From NCBI GenBank assembly GCA_964574815.1, contig CAZNPL010000002.1, positions 179,835-243,834 of the forward strand: 64,000 nucleotides of DNA. Direction: 5' to 3'. The notes under the pieces are model-generated. The model was not told where the DNA came from, searched no databases, and worked only from the letters and a program-made list of their open reading frames with translations. The DNA is from CAZNPL01 sp964574815. GTDB taxonomy: Bacteria; Planctomycetota; Phycisphaerae; UBA1845. Position numbers and translations under genes: made by a program. Numbering within the stretch: position 1 is the stretch's first letter; every line of letters starts with the position of its first letter. This document shows, in pieces, positions 36,201-45,094 of the stretch.

Positions 36201-36596
36201 ACCTATTACTACTTCGTGGTTGCGGCCGTCGACGCGGCGGGCAACCATGCCAGCGCGTTCAGTAGCGGCGATGAGGGCACCCGGGCCTTGGACTGCAATC
36301 AAAACGCCGTCCCCGATTGGGAAGACATCGCCACCGGCGCGTTTGACGACTGTAATCAGACGGACGTGCCCGACGTGTGCGAGACAATCGCCGAGAGCGA
36401 CTTCAACGCGGATGGCCGCGTGAATCTCGCAGACTTCAAGGCGTTTGTGGATAGCACTACTGGCCCCGGTACGCCATTCGTGCACCCCGACGAAGAGTGC
36501 AGCGTCGTTTACCTTGCTGCATTTGACGCGGACGGCGATTCGGACCTGGATTTGCACGACTTCGCCGTGTTCGCGCGCCATTACGACGGACCGTGA
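33264..36596 (+). CDS. Secreted alpha/beta-hydrolase with laminin-G-like and dockerin-like domains
   Basis: About 1110 residues from ATG 33264 with AGGGAG upstream and a signal peptide (YWIAIGLTVPCCAGA). Residues 40-220 look like a DUF1349/concanavalin-type beta-sandwich (FHAGLAVFFDVDDVLVFGP). Residues 240-560 form an alpha/beta-hydrolase with the nucleophile elbow GHSGGGQF and the late ESGHEYEPNKQ carrying a possible catalytic His. After that comes a thrombospondin-3-like calcium motif (DFDGDGRTDVADNCPV), two fibronectin-III-like modules with repeats of ATHYRxxxxxDD, DCNQNAVPDWEDI, and a paired dockerin-like end (SDFNADGRVNLADFKAF; DADGDSDLDLHDFAVF). It could be an esterase acting on a polymer; the substrate is unknown. 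Confidence 0.75.
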   Translation: MNRTRGAYWIAIGLTVPCCAGAPIWRPGPVGTDLVDFVHNTDSHRTIVWAEHAGFDIAVDNAGVYDNWTGVDKAPAVRIPTAAAVLDVRDSNFVLTTRLELTPGYGTRFHAGLAVFFDVDDVLVFGPHGSTDLVMRRPSHGTVTQPYASNTVWLKLKRDANIYTAWYSADGVDWNEAGSIAVVATDVPLSVGTMLKTWTVPHAEAVRFRHFEVAHVTNEPAVYSFNTIYGLTDASAMRFVYGLSGLEILFRLYIHNVPGGGNPFDNKLYVIHGANTIDSDGDGDVDAYEATRVFGRTVLAISGLYGSGAYTQRNALLVAPIFPLGSHPYPDRASFGYQTLRGEEDHILLDFHEDYVREMFPSSAPGTDDSFSLLGHSGGGQFSSRFLMLHGNKLRRAAISSPATTALPTNEFVWPRGTTIYSNYLDNNPRMSVDLAAAHDTPVAMIVGENDNLIGRGSETSHYPVWVVTYSRHDECRKFTRMMYQNSGQASDIACSIVPESGHEYEPNKQVACLKYLFGDAAERAELENWRYALTINFQDGERMVIPADVDKDRLYFSKFTRFDRPPLTSAVRYEFRHGTNLCDVSNHQGDYQYTTTYSLTHNASTLEVDVEGETYSTPTIVYGKLRLYGTDGLLMLEESPVVTPHFIDQEIRGRQLFMYTCTGRDAAGPVAGPSPQWIVQLGYGGGVDLLDFETGQPVIEPNMTTWRYDNERHLLYFTDGAVIPTYHDIRFGEWRWGTDEFGRSFLAALRTRDDNAPPRIELQTNRSYNPRYFEEWEVASLDFDGDGRTDVADNCPVVANPGQLDYDQDGAGNECDPAPLRAPANVRADDGDHVGFLHVVWDAVPAATHYRVYRTDPDDPGNTTPVTDWQIAGFASDSPPVPGKDYLYHVTAAIDASGTWEGHPSAQDVGWAALAPPQNVQATDRTRTNDVLITWNAVAGATHYRAFWSSDDDPDGASPVSGWTTAGFAYDITAPPGHTYYYFVVAAVDAAGNHASAFSSGDEGTRALDCNQNAVPDWEDIATGAFDDCNQTDVPDVCETIAESDFNADGRVNLADFKAFVDSTTGPGTPFVHPDEECSVVYLAAFDADGDSDLDLHDFAVFARHYDGP

Positions 36597-37368
36597 CGCC
36601 ATTCGCGGTCTCACCTTTGAGTAAGCATGGCCACAACGACACTGCTGATGCTCAGTTTGGGCCACCAATTGTATGATATCAGAGGCCGATGTCCCAGCGA
36701 CGTGTTCGTGGCGGAAGCGTGCGCGCGAGACCAGCCACTTATCAGTCGGCAGATGGCCATGGGGCGCGTGCAGCTCCTACGCAACCTGCTGGCCAGCCGT
36801 GGTCATCCAGTCTTACCCTCTTGGCCACGAAAAGCAGATCGCAAGAGGACTTTAAGCGAACGGCGTAGGACGCGTTCGGGCTGAGGCGACGGGTACTCGC
36901 ACACGGCAATCCGTCAGCAGGAGATGTTGGTGGAACGCGCCGGCCGTCTGGTGCACGGCTTCCGGCCTAAGTGAGACACTTATGAAGCGGAATCGGCCTC
37001 CGCGGTGCCGCGAGGGTGGTTGGGAGGCCAAAGTCTTCACTACATTTGGGCGACGTCCTCCAGGTATCTGAGGTGCTGTGGGGGTGAGGTCCAGGCGGGA
37101 GAGCAGTACGCGCTGAGCCTTGTCCGGAGTGGTCATGCAGCGAACACGAACGGTCTTGTCCGGGCGCCCCTCACGATGCACCGTCGGGAGAACGAAGTCG
37201 TCACTCTTAATGTTGGCAAATTCTTCGATCAGCGTCCGCGGAGCGTCGCCCAAGCCGGCGGCGCGTATCCATCCGAGACCGTATGCCACTCGCCCCAGCG
37301 GTGGTTGCGATTCCACGTCATCGACAGGCGACTCTTGCCGTTGACCGGAGAGATGAGGCCGACGGCCG
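36597..37368. other. Intergenic stretch without intact gene
   Basis: No complete gene was recognised between the hydrolase and the ABC transporter ATPase gene. The only protein-like signal is a possible transposase end at 37083-37235 on the minus strand. Confidence 0.55.
37083..37235 (-). pseudogene. Possible C-terminal remnant of a transposase
   Basis: On the minus strand the frame reads LIEEFANIKSDDFVLPT, then RPDKTVRVRCMTTPDKAQRV and LLSRLDL. This resembles the end of IS4/IS1634-type transposases, where a stretch of the form 'vvlPt..G..lrlRcvt.Pd..q..LL.rL.L' is common. No upstream catalytic part, terminal repeats or target duplication was seen. Confidence 0.3.
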
Positions 37369-38502
37369 CTAGATTCGTGGCTCATGGCCTGACTTCCGGA
37401 ATAGGTGCACCTTTGAGACGTCAATCTGGACCTGAACCGTGGCACCGGGCAAAACTTCTGACGTCGGGGAGACGCGCCCGATCAGCCGATCATTCGACGG
37501 CGCGACCAAGTGGACATGGATGCGGTCACCAAGAGGTTCGACCACGGCTACCGTTGCACGAATACAGGCGGCCGCGGGCCTCCTGCGCTCGAGATTCCCC
37601 TTGGACAGACAGCTTTCGATGTCGAGATGCTCGGGCCGGATGCCCATTGTGACATTCTCTCCGACGAACGGTGCCAGACTCGCGGCTTGGGCATCCGGCA
37701 GACGCATTCGGCCTATTGAGCCGGCGAACAGGACGGATTCTTTATCCCTTGCGAGCGTGCCGGACAGGAAATTCATGGACGGCGTGCCCATGAACCCGGC
37801 TACGAAGCGGTTTGAGGGGCGGGCGTAGACGTCCAGGGGAGTCCCGACCTGCTGAACGACCCCGTCCTTCATAACGACGAGGCGCTCGGCGAGCGTCATC
37901 GCTTCCTCCTGATCATGCGTGACATAAATTGCCGTGGTTTGGAGTTTGTGGTGCAGGCGCTTGAGTTCCGTGCGCATGTGGATGCGGAGCTTGGCATCCA
38001 GATTGGAAAGAGGCTCATCAAAGAGGAACACCTCGGGCCGGCGTACAATGGCGCGTCCGATCGCGACCCGTTGGCGCTCGCCGCCCGAAAGGGCGGCCGG
38101 CATGCGATCGAGCTTCGATTCGATGCCGAGCATAGCGGCGGCCTCGACGACGCGCTTGCGTATTTCGGGTTTCGGCATGCGGCGCAGCTTCAGGCCGAGC
38201 CCCATGTTTTTTGAGACGGTCAAGTGCGGGTACAAAGCGTAATTCTGAAAGACCATAGCAACGTTACGGTCTTTGGGGGCGACGTCATTGACGACCCGTT
38301 TGCCGATCCTGATCGTGCCGGCTTCGACCTCCTCAAGCCCGGCGACCAATCGGAGGGTCGTCGTCTTGCCACATCCGGACGGGCCGACCAGGACGACAAA
38401 CTCGCGGTCAGCGATGGAAAGGGATACATCATCGACGGCGCGGACACTCTGCCGTTTGGACTCGTAGGTCTTGGTGATGTGTTCGAGTGTGACGGACGCC
38501 AC
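37369..38502 (-). CDS. Sugar ABC transporter ATPase (MsmK/UgpC/MalK type)
   Basis: About 377 residues from a GTG with AGGAGAAAGG upstream. The nucleotide-binding domain has Walker A GPSGCGKTT, the Q-loop VFQNYALYPHL, signature LSGGERQRVAIGRA, Walker B VFLFDEPLSNLD and the switch histidine in VTHDQEEAM. Residues 240-377 form the regulatory OB-fold domains, with GIRPEHLDIE. ATPases of this kind often serve several sugar importers. It lies apart from the binding-protein and permease genes (42708-45999), on the opposite strand, and is the only matching ATPase in the window. Confidence 0.93.
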   Translation of the reverse strand: MASVTLEHITKTYESKRQSVRAVDDVSLSIADREFVVLVGPSGCGKTTTLRLVAGLEEVEAGTIRIGKRVVNDVAPKDRNVAMVFQNYALYPHLTVSKNMGLGLKLRRMPKPEIRKRVVEAAAMLGIESKLDRMPAALSGGERQRVAIGRAIVRRPEVFLFDEPLSNLDAKLRIHMRTELKRLHHKLQTTAIYVTHDQEEAMTLAERLVVMKDGVVQQVGTPLDVYARPSNRFVAGFMGTPSMNFLSGTLARDKESVLFAGSIGRMRLPDAQAASLAPFVGENVTMGIRPEHLDIESCLSKGNLERRRPAAACIRATVAVVEPLGDRIHVHLVAPSNDRLIGRVSPTSEVLPGATVQVQIDVSKVHLFRKSGHEPRI

Positions 38503-38693
38503 GTGGCCTTTCTCCTGCGCCGGCCGGTTGCCCTAACCCGGCCCGGCGGCATGACTTCCACGGTGCAGCCAATTCGTCGGAGGTCACATCATTCGTGTCA
38601 GTCCTCTTGGCTTTCCGGCTGCCGGTCTTACGACAAGGGCACCGACTCTTTGCGGACATGTCTTACCCGACGTGGTACTTGTTCGCTACCCCT

Positions 38694-40769
38694 TCACCGA
38701 AGCGACACAAGAGCAAGGAAATGCACACCTTGATGACCATTCATGCGACGCCTGACCACGGCCGCACCGAGCGTGAACACTGACATGCCGAAGGTGATTG
38801 TGCCGATAGTCGAAGCAATCGGGACGCGGTCCATGCATGGCTGAAAAACCGGCGGTGGAGACAAACCGCTCCACGCGGCTTGGAATTCGCGCCAGTCATC
38901 GCAGTCCACGTCGTCGTCAAGATCAAAGTCACCAGCCGCGCATTCCTCCGGGATCGGGCCGCCTCCGGGCCCGGTAAAGCACTCGATGAACTCCTGATGA
39001 TCCTCGTCGTCGACGTCGCCGTCGCCGTCGAAGTCTCCGGCCTCATCCCCGGCAACATCGAACGCATCCCTGAGGGCGTAGTATGCAAGGCGCGGAACAA
39101 CATCGTCGCATGGGCCTCCCAAGTCCTCCACGGCCACAATACCCCACCATTCCTCGTTTGAGAATCCGTCGGGATGCTGGTCGGTGTAGTAACCGCCCTC
39201 GTCATGGGTGATCGGATCACCAGCCTTCCACCATTCGTCGCTGTAAGCCATCACGCTGCCCCCGAGGCAGTTTGCGGCGATCTGCTCCCATTGCTGTGCA
39301 ACCCAGTCGGCGTGAACGGTGGGATATTCCTGTCCCGCCAGCATGTCGTAGGCGTCGATACCGAACTCGGTAAACACCAGGGGCTTTTGAGACAGCCGAT
39401 CGAAGTAGTCAAAGTAGCAGTGTGAATCGATCCCGAAGTATGTGTTGTGGCCCCACATGTCCACGTATTCCAGGGAGGCATCGTCGGAGCCGAGATCCGT
39501 GTCTGCAAAGTCCAACATGCCGCCGTTTATCAGAATCGTCGGATGGTACGCGGCGCCTTCCTCGAGGTACGCAATCTCAGACAATCGGTTCGCCAGGGCA
39601 TACCAATCGGCCAGGTCTCCTGCGTAGACGAGGTTGTTTTCGTTGCCCAACCCCCACGCGAGCACGCCGGGATGATTCTTGAAGCGATTGACGTAGGCAG
39701 CGAACTCAACCTCGAAACCGGCAATCGTATCGGCATCCGAGTAGTCAAGTCCATCAGCCGGGATCCAGAAGCCCATGATTGCGTAGATCGGATCGACGCC
39801 CTCGTTGTAAAGCGCATCGAGGAGAACTTCGCTGTCAGGCAGTTCCGACCAGAAACGTACCGTGTTCACCCCCAAGTCCCTCAGCAGCGGCACGTCACGT
39901 GCGATGATGCACGCGTCGGTATAGATATAGTCCAACGTCGCACGACTGATTCCGAATCCGACCGGTACCGGCTGGTAGCCGACGCCGCGGATCGTAAACG
40001 GAGCACCCGCCACCCACAGGGTCTTGTTGATAATCTGAACGCTGCCCGTGCTGATCGGCTTGGCGGTCGGGGAACGCTCAAACCGCAATGAGGAGTACAC
40101 GTACTCCCCATAAACCTCCGAATCGTGCAGCGCCCAATCGAAGAAGGCCAGTTCATCGACAACGCCCCGGGCGAACCCGTACCACGGGTGAGTGCCCGCG
40201 CGCCCCACATCGATCCCCGTTGACGGTAAGGCGAGCGGACCCGCAACGGTTGAGCCGGCGACGTAACGTCCATTGACAAACAGCTTCAAGGCGAAGAGAC
40301 CGCCGGATTCCTTCCACGAAGCGGCGATATGTGTGTATTCGACGGTCGAGAGCACGCCGGGCGCCGACACGCCGCCGTGCTCACCCAGGCTGTTTCTGAC
40401 CTCGAAAAACAGATCATCCTGAAAGTTGTAGAAGATGCCCAGACTGTTCGACGTCCCCAGGATCCCGATTTGCAGAATTCCGCCCTCTTCGTCCGGGGCT
40501 GTTTTTCTGAACCAGAGCGACACGGAACCCGCGGACGAATTGAACGCGCCGCCCGCATAATGAATGAACGCGTCGCCGGACATGTAGGCCCCTTGCCCAT
40601 TCACCGCCGGAGCGAAGGCCAGAGTGCCGGTTATCGTGCCGCCGGCGCTGAGGATGGAATCCGCATCCTCCAACGCGTCGTGGAAAGGCGGGCACTGAGC
40701 TGTGGCAGGGAGGGGCAGGGCCGATACCAAGCAAGAGGCGAAAGTGATTCCTCTGATTCCACCAATCAT
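38694..40769 (-). CDS. Secreted glycoside hydrolase, GH72/GH2-like barrel with LamG and dockerin-like domains
   Basis: About 691 residues from ATG 40769 with a signal peptide (GITFASCLVSALPLPATA). Residues 30-210 are a LamG-like sandwich (GSVSLWFRKTAPDEEGGI; GIDVGRAGTHPWYG). Residues 225-520 form a TIM barrel: PFTIRGVGYQPVPVG, ARDVPLLRDLGVNTVRFWS, acid/base Glu377 in GLGNENN and nucleophile Glu468 in VFTEFGID. The RGVxYQP and RDxPxLxxLGxNTxR pattern recalls GH72 beta-1,3-glucanosyltransferases, mostly known from fungi, but GH2 or GH5 relatives are possible. A dockerin-like pair (GDFDGDGDVDDEDHQEF; GDFDLDDDVDCDDWREF) and a C-terminal membrane segment with RRR follow. Confidence 0.7.
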   Translation of the reverse strand: MIGGIRGITFASCLVSALPLPATAQCPPFHDALEDADSILSAGGTITGTLAFAPAVNGQGAYMSGDAFIHYAGGAFNSSAGSVSLWFRKTAPDEEGGILQIGILGTSNSLGIFYNFQDDLFFEVRNSLGEHGGVSAPGVLSTVEYTHIAASWKESGGLFALKLFVNGRYVAGSTVAGPLALPSTGIDVGRAGTHPWYGFARGVVDELAFFDWALHDSEVYGEYVYSSLRFERSPTAKPISTGSVQIINKTLWVAGAPFTIRGVGYQPVPVGFGISRATLDYIYTDACIIARDVPLLRDLGVNTVRFWSELPDSEVLLDALYNEGVDPIYAIMGFWIPADGLDYSDADTIAGFEVEFAAYVNRFKNHPGVLAWGLGNENNLVYAGDLADWYALANRLSEIAYLEEGAAYHPTILINGGMLDFADTDLGSDDASLEYVDMWGHNTYFGIDSHCYFDYFDRLSQKPLVFTEFGIDAYDMLAGQEYPTVHADWVAQQWEQIAANCLGGSVMAYSDEWWKAGDPITHDEGGYYTDQHPDGFSNEEWWGIVAVEDLGGPCDDVVPRLAYYALRDAFDVAGDEAGDFDGDGDVDDEDHQEFIECFTGPGGGPIPEECAAGDFDLDDDVDCDDWREFQAAWSGLSPPPVFQPCMDRVPIASTIGTITFGMSVFTLGAAVVRRRMNGHQGVHFLALVSLR

Positions 40770-41176
40770 CCGCCGGTCTGCACGAGGGTGATGTGAAGGA
40801 CCCCGCAACCCCCTCCTGATAACGGAAACCTTTCCCAGCATCGCTCGGGCACCTGTCGAGCAGCGCGCGGTCGCATCAGCCGACCATGCAATTGGACACA
40901 ATCCATCATGATACCAAAACCGTCGTGCCATGGCCACGCGCTGCGGTGCCGCGTGCAGCGGCTCGGCTCCGGTGTTGGTCGACAACGCCCGCCGGTACTG
41001 TAATGACAGGCGGGGTTTCCTCGGCGGGGACATCATTAAGCGGTCCAGGCGACGGTGGGGGTCGAGCCCCTTGCGGCAGCTCGCCGAGAATCATATTGTT
41101 GTCCTGGTCTGAGGGCGTGCGTGATCGCAGCGACGCACGAGCGATCGCGAGTTGTTCAAGCGTGGTTGACCGTGGA
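40770..41176. other. Divergent intergenic region of the GH72-like and GH17-like genes
   Basis: This 407-base stretch must hold the promoters of both secreted enzymes. No strong sigma-70 site or clear LacI operator was found by eye. An open frame running from 40886 into the GH17-like gene is not coding, as it lacks family similarity before the signal peptide. Confidence 0.5.
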
Positions 41177-42652
41177 ATGATACCAGTGTGCTTCACTCTC
41201 GTTTTGTGGGCGTTGGCCGGCGGCAGCGACGCTGCATTGTCGGTCTCTGACGAGTGGCGTGATGTGATCAGCTCGACCGTGTGGGTGGCCTACTCACCGA
41301 GCACTGGCAACCCGAATCGCGGCGAGGCGGCGGCTCCAAGCGACATCAGGGCGGATCTGGGATTGCTGCGAGAGGCTGGCTTCACGGGATTGGTCACGTA
41401 CGGCGCGTTGCCTGAAGGCACGGTGGACATCATTGCCTCTCTCGGATTCAGGGCCGTCATCTACGGGGTCTGGGAACCGGCGAATCAGGCGGAGCTTGAA
41501 GCGGCCCGCGCCGTCGCGTCCAACTCCATTGTTATCGGGTATTGCGTCGGAAACGAGGGTCTCAAACGGCGGTATTCGCTGACACAACTCCGAGACGCGA
41601 TCAACACCCTTCGCAAGAACACGGGCAAGCCTGTTACAACGTCTGAAGAGTTTGACGACTACACGGACGAGAAGGTGATCCGCCTGGGCGATTGGATCTT
41701 TCCAAACGCACACCCGTATTTTCACGGCCGCATTGAGCCGGCCGCAGCGGCGCGGTGGACCGTGGGCGCTTTCGATGACCTGAGAAACCGAAGCGGGCGA
41801 TTCGTCTGGTTCAAGGAGGTTGGCCTGCCCACCCGCGGAGACCGGGAGGGCGTGTTGTCGGAAGCATCCCAGGATGATTACTACGTGCGCCTTGCCCAAT
41901 CGCACGTACGCTTCGCGTTCTTTGAGGCATTTGACCAACATTGGAAGGCCCCCAACGGGGTCGAGCGCCATTGGGGGATGTTTTCGTCGGAGCGTGAACC
42001 GAAACGGCTCGGCGCTCGACTACTGACCGGGGGGCCTCTTCCGCGGCCCTCGGGCTCCGATCGGCCCAGAAAGGACGGAGTGGCAAGAGACGGCGGCGAG
42101 ACCAAACCGCCGTTTTTCGTTTATTCGGATGCGGGCTCACCCCAGAATCACTTTCAACCCTCGTCGCTCTTGGGTGATCGAGGGGACATCTCCGTTGATC
42201 AAGCGTGGGGCCTCAACCCGAAATCCGGCGACACCTGTATCAAGTTGCGTTATGGTGCGCAGGGAATCGGGCCAAATGATTGCTCGTACGCGCCGCCCTG
42301 CAAATGGGGCGCTCTCGCGTGGCGCCATCCGCCGGGCAACAAGGGGATCGATTCCAAGTGGGCTGGTCGCGGTTTCGACCTCAGCGGTTATCGCCGGCTG
42401 TCGTTCTGGGCCCGTGCAGACTCGGACTGCCGCATCAAATTCGCAGTGGGCGGATTGGACGCAACCTACGGCGACAGCTTGACCTATCCCCGCAGCATCG
42501 TGGCCGAACTCGGTCGCGAATGGCGAGAATTCGCGGTCAATCTGCGAGGTGCCGATCTGCACCACATCATCACGGGTTTCTCGTGGGAGACGAACTGGGA
42601 CACGAATCCGGACGGGGCGACGTTTTACATCGATGAGATCCGGTTCGAGTAG
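41177..42652 (+). CDS. Secreted GH17-like glucanase with C-terminal binding domain
   Basis: About 491 residues from ATG 41177, with signal peptide CFTLVLWALAGGSDA. Residues 30-290 are a TIM barrel resembling GH17 beta-1,3-glucanases: STVWVAYSPSTGNPN at the first strand, acid/base Glu127 in GYCVGNEGL and nucleophile Glu214 in FKEVGLPT, then FFEAFDQHWK. The usual nucleophile motif (ETGWP or similar) is changed to KEVGLP. Residues 320-491 form a beta-rich domain (LSFWARADSDCRIKF; ATFYIDEIRFE) like a family-11-type binding module. It heads the operon of sugar importer genes, so its products are probably what the importer takes in. Confidence 0.75.
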   Translation: MIPVCFTLVLWALAGGSDAALSVSDEWRDVISSTVWVAYSPSTGNPNRGEAAAPSDIRADLGLLREAGFTGLVTYGALPEGTVDIIASLGFRAVIYGVWEPANQAELEAARAVASNSIVIGYCVGNEGLKRRYSLTQLRDAINTLRKNTGKPVTTSEEFDDYTDEKVIRLGDWIFPNAHPYFHGRIEPAAAARWTVGAFDDLRNRSGRFVWFKEVGLPTRGDREGVLSEASQDDYYVRLAQSHVRFAFFEAFDQHWKAPNGVERHWGMFSSEREPKRLGARLLTGGPLPRPSGSDRPRKDGVARDGGETKPPFFVYSDAGSPQNHFQPSSLLGDRGDISVDQAWGLNPKSGDTCIKLRYGAQGIGPNDCSYAPPCKWGALAWRHPPGNKGIDSKWAGRGFDLSGYRRLSFWARADSDCRIKFAVGGLDATYGDSLTYPRSIVAELGREWREFAVNLRGADLHHIITGFSWETNWDTNPDGATFYIDEIRFE

Positions 42653-42707
42653 CGGGGTGAGCCGTTAAGAACAAACCCTAAAGACGTTCAATTCGAGATC
42701 CCGCGCG

Positions 42708-44198
42708 ATGGGACGCTTGCAGAGACTCAAGGTTTGGCTCACGTCCGCGGGCGTCATGCTGATGGTTTTGCCCGCCTTGGCACTGATTCTCTTCGGGCCT
42801 CGCACAAGCCGCGATATCCCGCCCGGTCGCGTCGTCGTCACGTACTGGGAGAAATGGACCGACTTCGAGGGCGAAGCGATGCGGAACCTCGTTCGATTCT
42901 TCAACGAGACGGTCGGTCAGGAGACGAATATCTACGTTGACTACGTCGTGACGACTCAGGTGGATCTGAAGGCCCTGGTCGCCACAGCGGGAGGCGACCC
43001 CCCGGATCTCGTGGGACTGTGGCCTCGGAATGTCGCGAGCTTCGCCGCCCGGGGCGCCCTTCTGCCGCTCGCGGAACGCGTGAGGGCGTCCGGCATCGAC
43101 GCGGAAATGATCATTCCCGTGTACACGCGAGGTTGTCGCTATCACGACCAGATTTACGCGTTGCCCCTGACGCCCTGGTCCGTGGCACTGTATTACAATA
43201 AATCGATTCTCCGCGAGTTTGACGACGAGTTGAAGGCCGCCGGATACTCGGCGGAGCGCCCGCCCCGGACGCTTGACGACCTCATGGGATACTGCCGGAT
43301 CATCCATCGCCGGGATCCCGAGGGCGAGATCGAGATGATGGGGTACCTACCCGGACGTCCCGAAACGTTCGGATGGTACTGGCACACGTGGGGGCTCTGG
43401 TTCGGCGGATCGTTCACGGATCCGGCAACCAGGCTTGCCAGCCTTGATTCTGATCCCTTCATGCAGGGATATGATTGGGTCCAGGAATTCGCGAGGCATT
43501 TCGGTACACGTGCCGTCACTCGGTTCGAATCCGGACTGGCGAATTTCAACTCTCCCGACAATCCCTTCATGGTTCGAAAACTCGCGATGCTCCGGCAGGG
43601 ACCGTGGTTTGCCAACATGATCCGGCAGTATGGTCCCGATATCGACTACGGCGTGGCCCCCTTCCCGAGCAGCGACGGGAGCGAGGTGAGTTATTGCGGA
43701 CAAGACGTCCTTGCGATTCCCACGGGAGCAAAAGACCCGGACGCCGCCTGGGTGTTCATCGAGTGGCTGTACACGCACGACCCGATCGTTGTGCCGTCGG
43801 GCAAGGCGGAGCCCCAATTCGGCTACGAGTACTGCACGGTTAGCTCGCACGCGGGTGTTCAGCGCCGTCCCATGCCCGCTCTGCGGCCGATCGAATGGAT
43901 ATGTTGGGCACATTACAAGAACACGCCGCTCGTCACGCCGACGCCGGGATTCATGGAAACGCACCCCAACCCTGCGATCGATGTGCACGACCGTTTGGCA
44001 CGGAACCCTGGAGCGCACATCGAGCCGGCCCTGCCCAACTGGACGGAACTCTTGGACGAGTTCAAGGCCGCATACCGTGATATATGGAGTGGTGGAGCAC
44101 CCGCCAGAACCCGCCTGCGCGCGTGTCAGATGCGCATCGATGTCCTTGCCGACTCAGCCGCGCGACGATTGGCCCGTCACGGGATCAACTACCCATGA
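42708..44198 (+). CDS. Sugar ABC transporter substrate-binding protein
   Basis: About 496 residues. An N-terminal hydrophobic segment (VWLTSAGVMLMVLPALALILF) acts as signal or membrane anchor. The family 1 solute-binding fold follows, with VTYWEKWTDFEGEAMRN, PDLVGLWPRNVASFAARGAL and YALPLTPWSVALYYNKS. It is longer than usual and no lipobox cysteine is seen, so it may stay anchored by its N-terminal helix. The end overlaps the first permease gene (ATGA). It probably binds beta-glucan oligosaccharides, judging from the flanking glucanases. Confidence 0.9.
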   Translation: MGRLQRLKVWLTSAGVMLMVLPALALILFGPRTSRDIPPGRVVVTYWEKWTDFEGEAMRNLVRFFNETVGQETNIYVDYVVTTQVDLKALVATAGGDPPDLVGLWPRNVASFAARGALLPLAERVRASGIDAEMIIPVYTRGCRYHDQIYALPLTPWSVALYYNKSILREFDDELKAAGYSAERPPRTLDDLMGYCRIIHRRDPEGEIEMMGYLPGRPETFGWYWHTWGLWFGGSFTDPATRLASLDSDPFMQGYDWVQEFARHFGTRAVTRFESGLANFNSPDNPFMVRKLAMLRQGPWFANMIRQYGPDIDYGVAPFPSSDGSEVSYCGQDVLAIPTGAKDPDAAWVFIEWLYTHDPIVVPSGKAEPQFGYEYCTVSSHAGVQRRPMPALRPIEWICWAHYKNTPLVTPTPGFMETHPNPAIDVHDRLARNPGAHIEPALPNWTELLDEFKAAYRDIWSGGAPARTRLRACQMRIDVLADSAARRLARHGINYP

Positions 44199-45094
44199 AA
44201 CGTGCGCAGCGCAACTCCGGCCACGGAATCAGGACGGGACTCTTTTGGGTCAGCCCGTGGCTGTTCGGTCTTTTACTGTTCATACTCCTCCCGGTGTCGA
44301 TCTCCGCCATACTTTGTTTCTGCCAATACAACGCGCTCCGACCACCGGTGTTCACAGGCCTTGAAAACATTCGAACGCTCTTCGGTGATCCGCTTTTCTG
44401 GCAGGTCCTGAAGAACACGGCGGTTTATGCAGCCGTCGCGCTGCCAGCCGGCACAATCTTGTCTCTGGCTCTGGCGCTCATGCTCAACGCACGCGTCCCC
44501 GGTCAGACTCTCTGGAGAGCGATCATCTTCGTGCCCACGCTGGTTCCTCTCGTCGCCGGCGCAATGATCTGGTTGTGGATGTTTAACGCACGGTACGGCC
44601 TGATTAACAGCGTAATCGGCATGTTCGGCATCGACGGCCCGAACTGGCTCAACGATCCCAGGTGGACGATGCCGAGCATGATCTTGCTCAGCCTTTGGAG
44701 CATCGGGCACGCGGTCGTCATCTACCTTGCAGGCCTGCAGGATGTACCCAAGGAGCTCTATGAGGCAATCCATCTCGACGGCGCCGGCACCCTGCAACGG
44801 CTCCGATTCGTCACCCTCCCCATGATTTCCCCGTCCATCTTCTTCAATATCGTGATGGGTACCATCTTCGTCTGGCAGGTCTTCGCTGTTCCACAGATCA
44901 TGATTCCCGGCGGCGGCCCGGGCCGAAACGCGTATTTCTATACGATGTACCTCTACGACGTCGGCTTCATGCACCAGCGTTTCGGGTACGCCTGTCTCCT
45001 GAGTTGGATTCAACTCGTCATTATCTTGTGCCTCACCGGCGTCGCCTTCCGCCTGAGCCGAAACTTCGTTCACTACCGAGGGGCATTGTCGTGA
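44195..45094 (+). CDS. Sugar ABC transporter permease (MalF/UgpA type)
   Basis: About 299 residues with six hydrophobic helices, starting at an ATG that overlaps the preceding stop. It begins GLFWVSPWLFGLLLFILLP, as permeases of this group do, and carries the EAA loop (YEAIHLDGAGTLQRLRFVTLP) that docks to the ATPase. It overlaps the next gene by four bases (GTGA). Confidence 0.95.
   Translation: MKRAQRNSGHGIRTGLFWVSPWLFGLLLFILLPVSISAILCFCQYNALRPPVFTGLENIRTLFGDPLFWQVLKNTAVYAAVALPAGTILSLALALMLNARVPGQTLWRAIIFVPTLVPLVAGAMIWLWMFNARYGLINSVIGMFGIDGPNWLNDPRWTMPSMILLSLWSIGHAVVIYLAGLQDVPKELYEAIHLDGAGTLQRLRFVTLPMISPSIFFNIVMGTIFVWQVFAVPQIMIPGGGPGRNAYFYTMYLYDVGFMHQRFGYACLLSWIQLVIILCLTGVAFRLSRNFVHYRGALS

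Noticed and set aside
36852..37445. Full-length minus-strand gene
   Set aside because: It runs into the ABC ATPase gene in another frame; only a short transposase-like piece is credible.
42678..42693. Second LacI-type operator before the binding-protein gene
   Set aside because: Only the central ACGT is symmetric; it does not match the site at 54685-54700.
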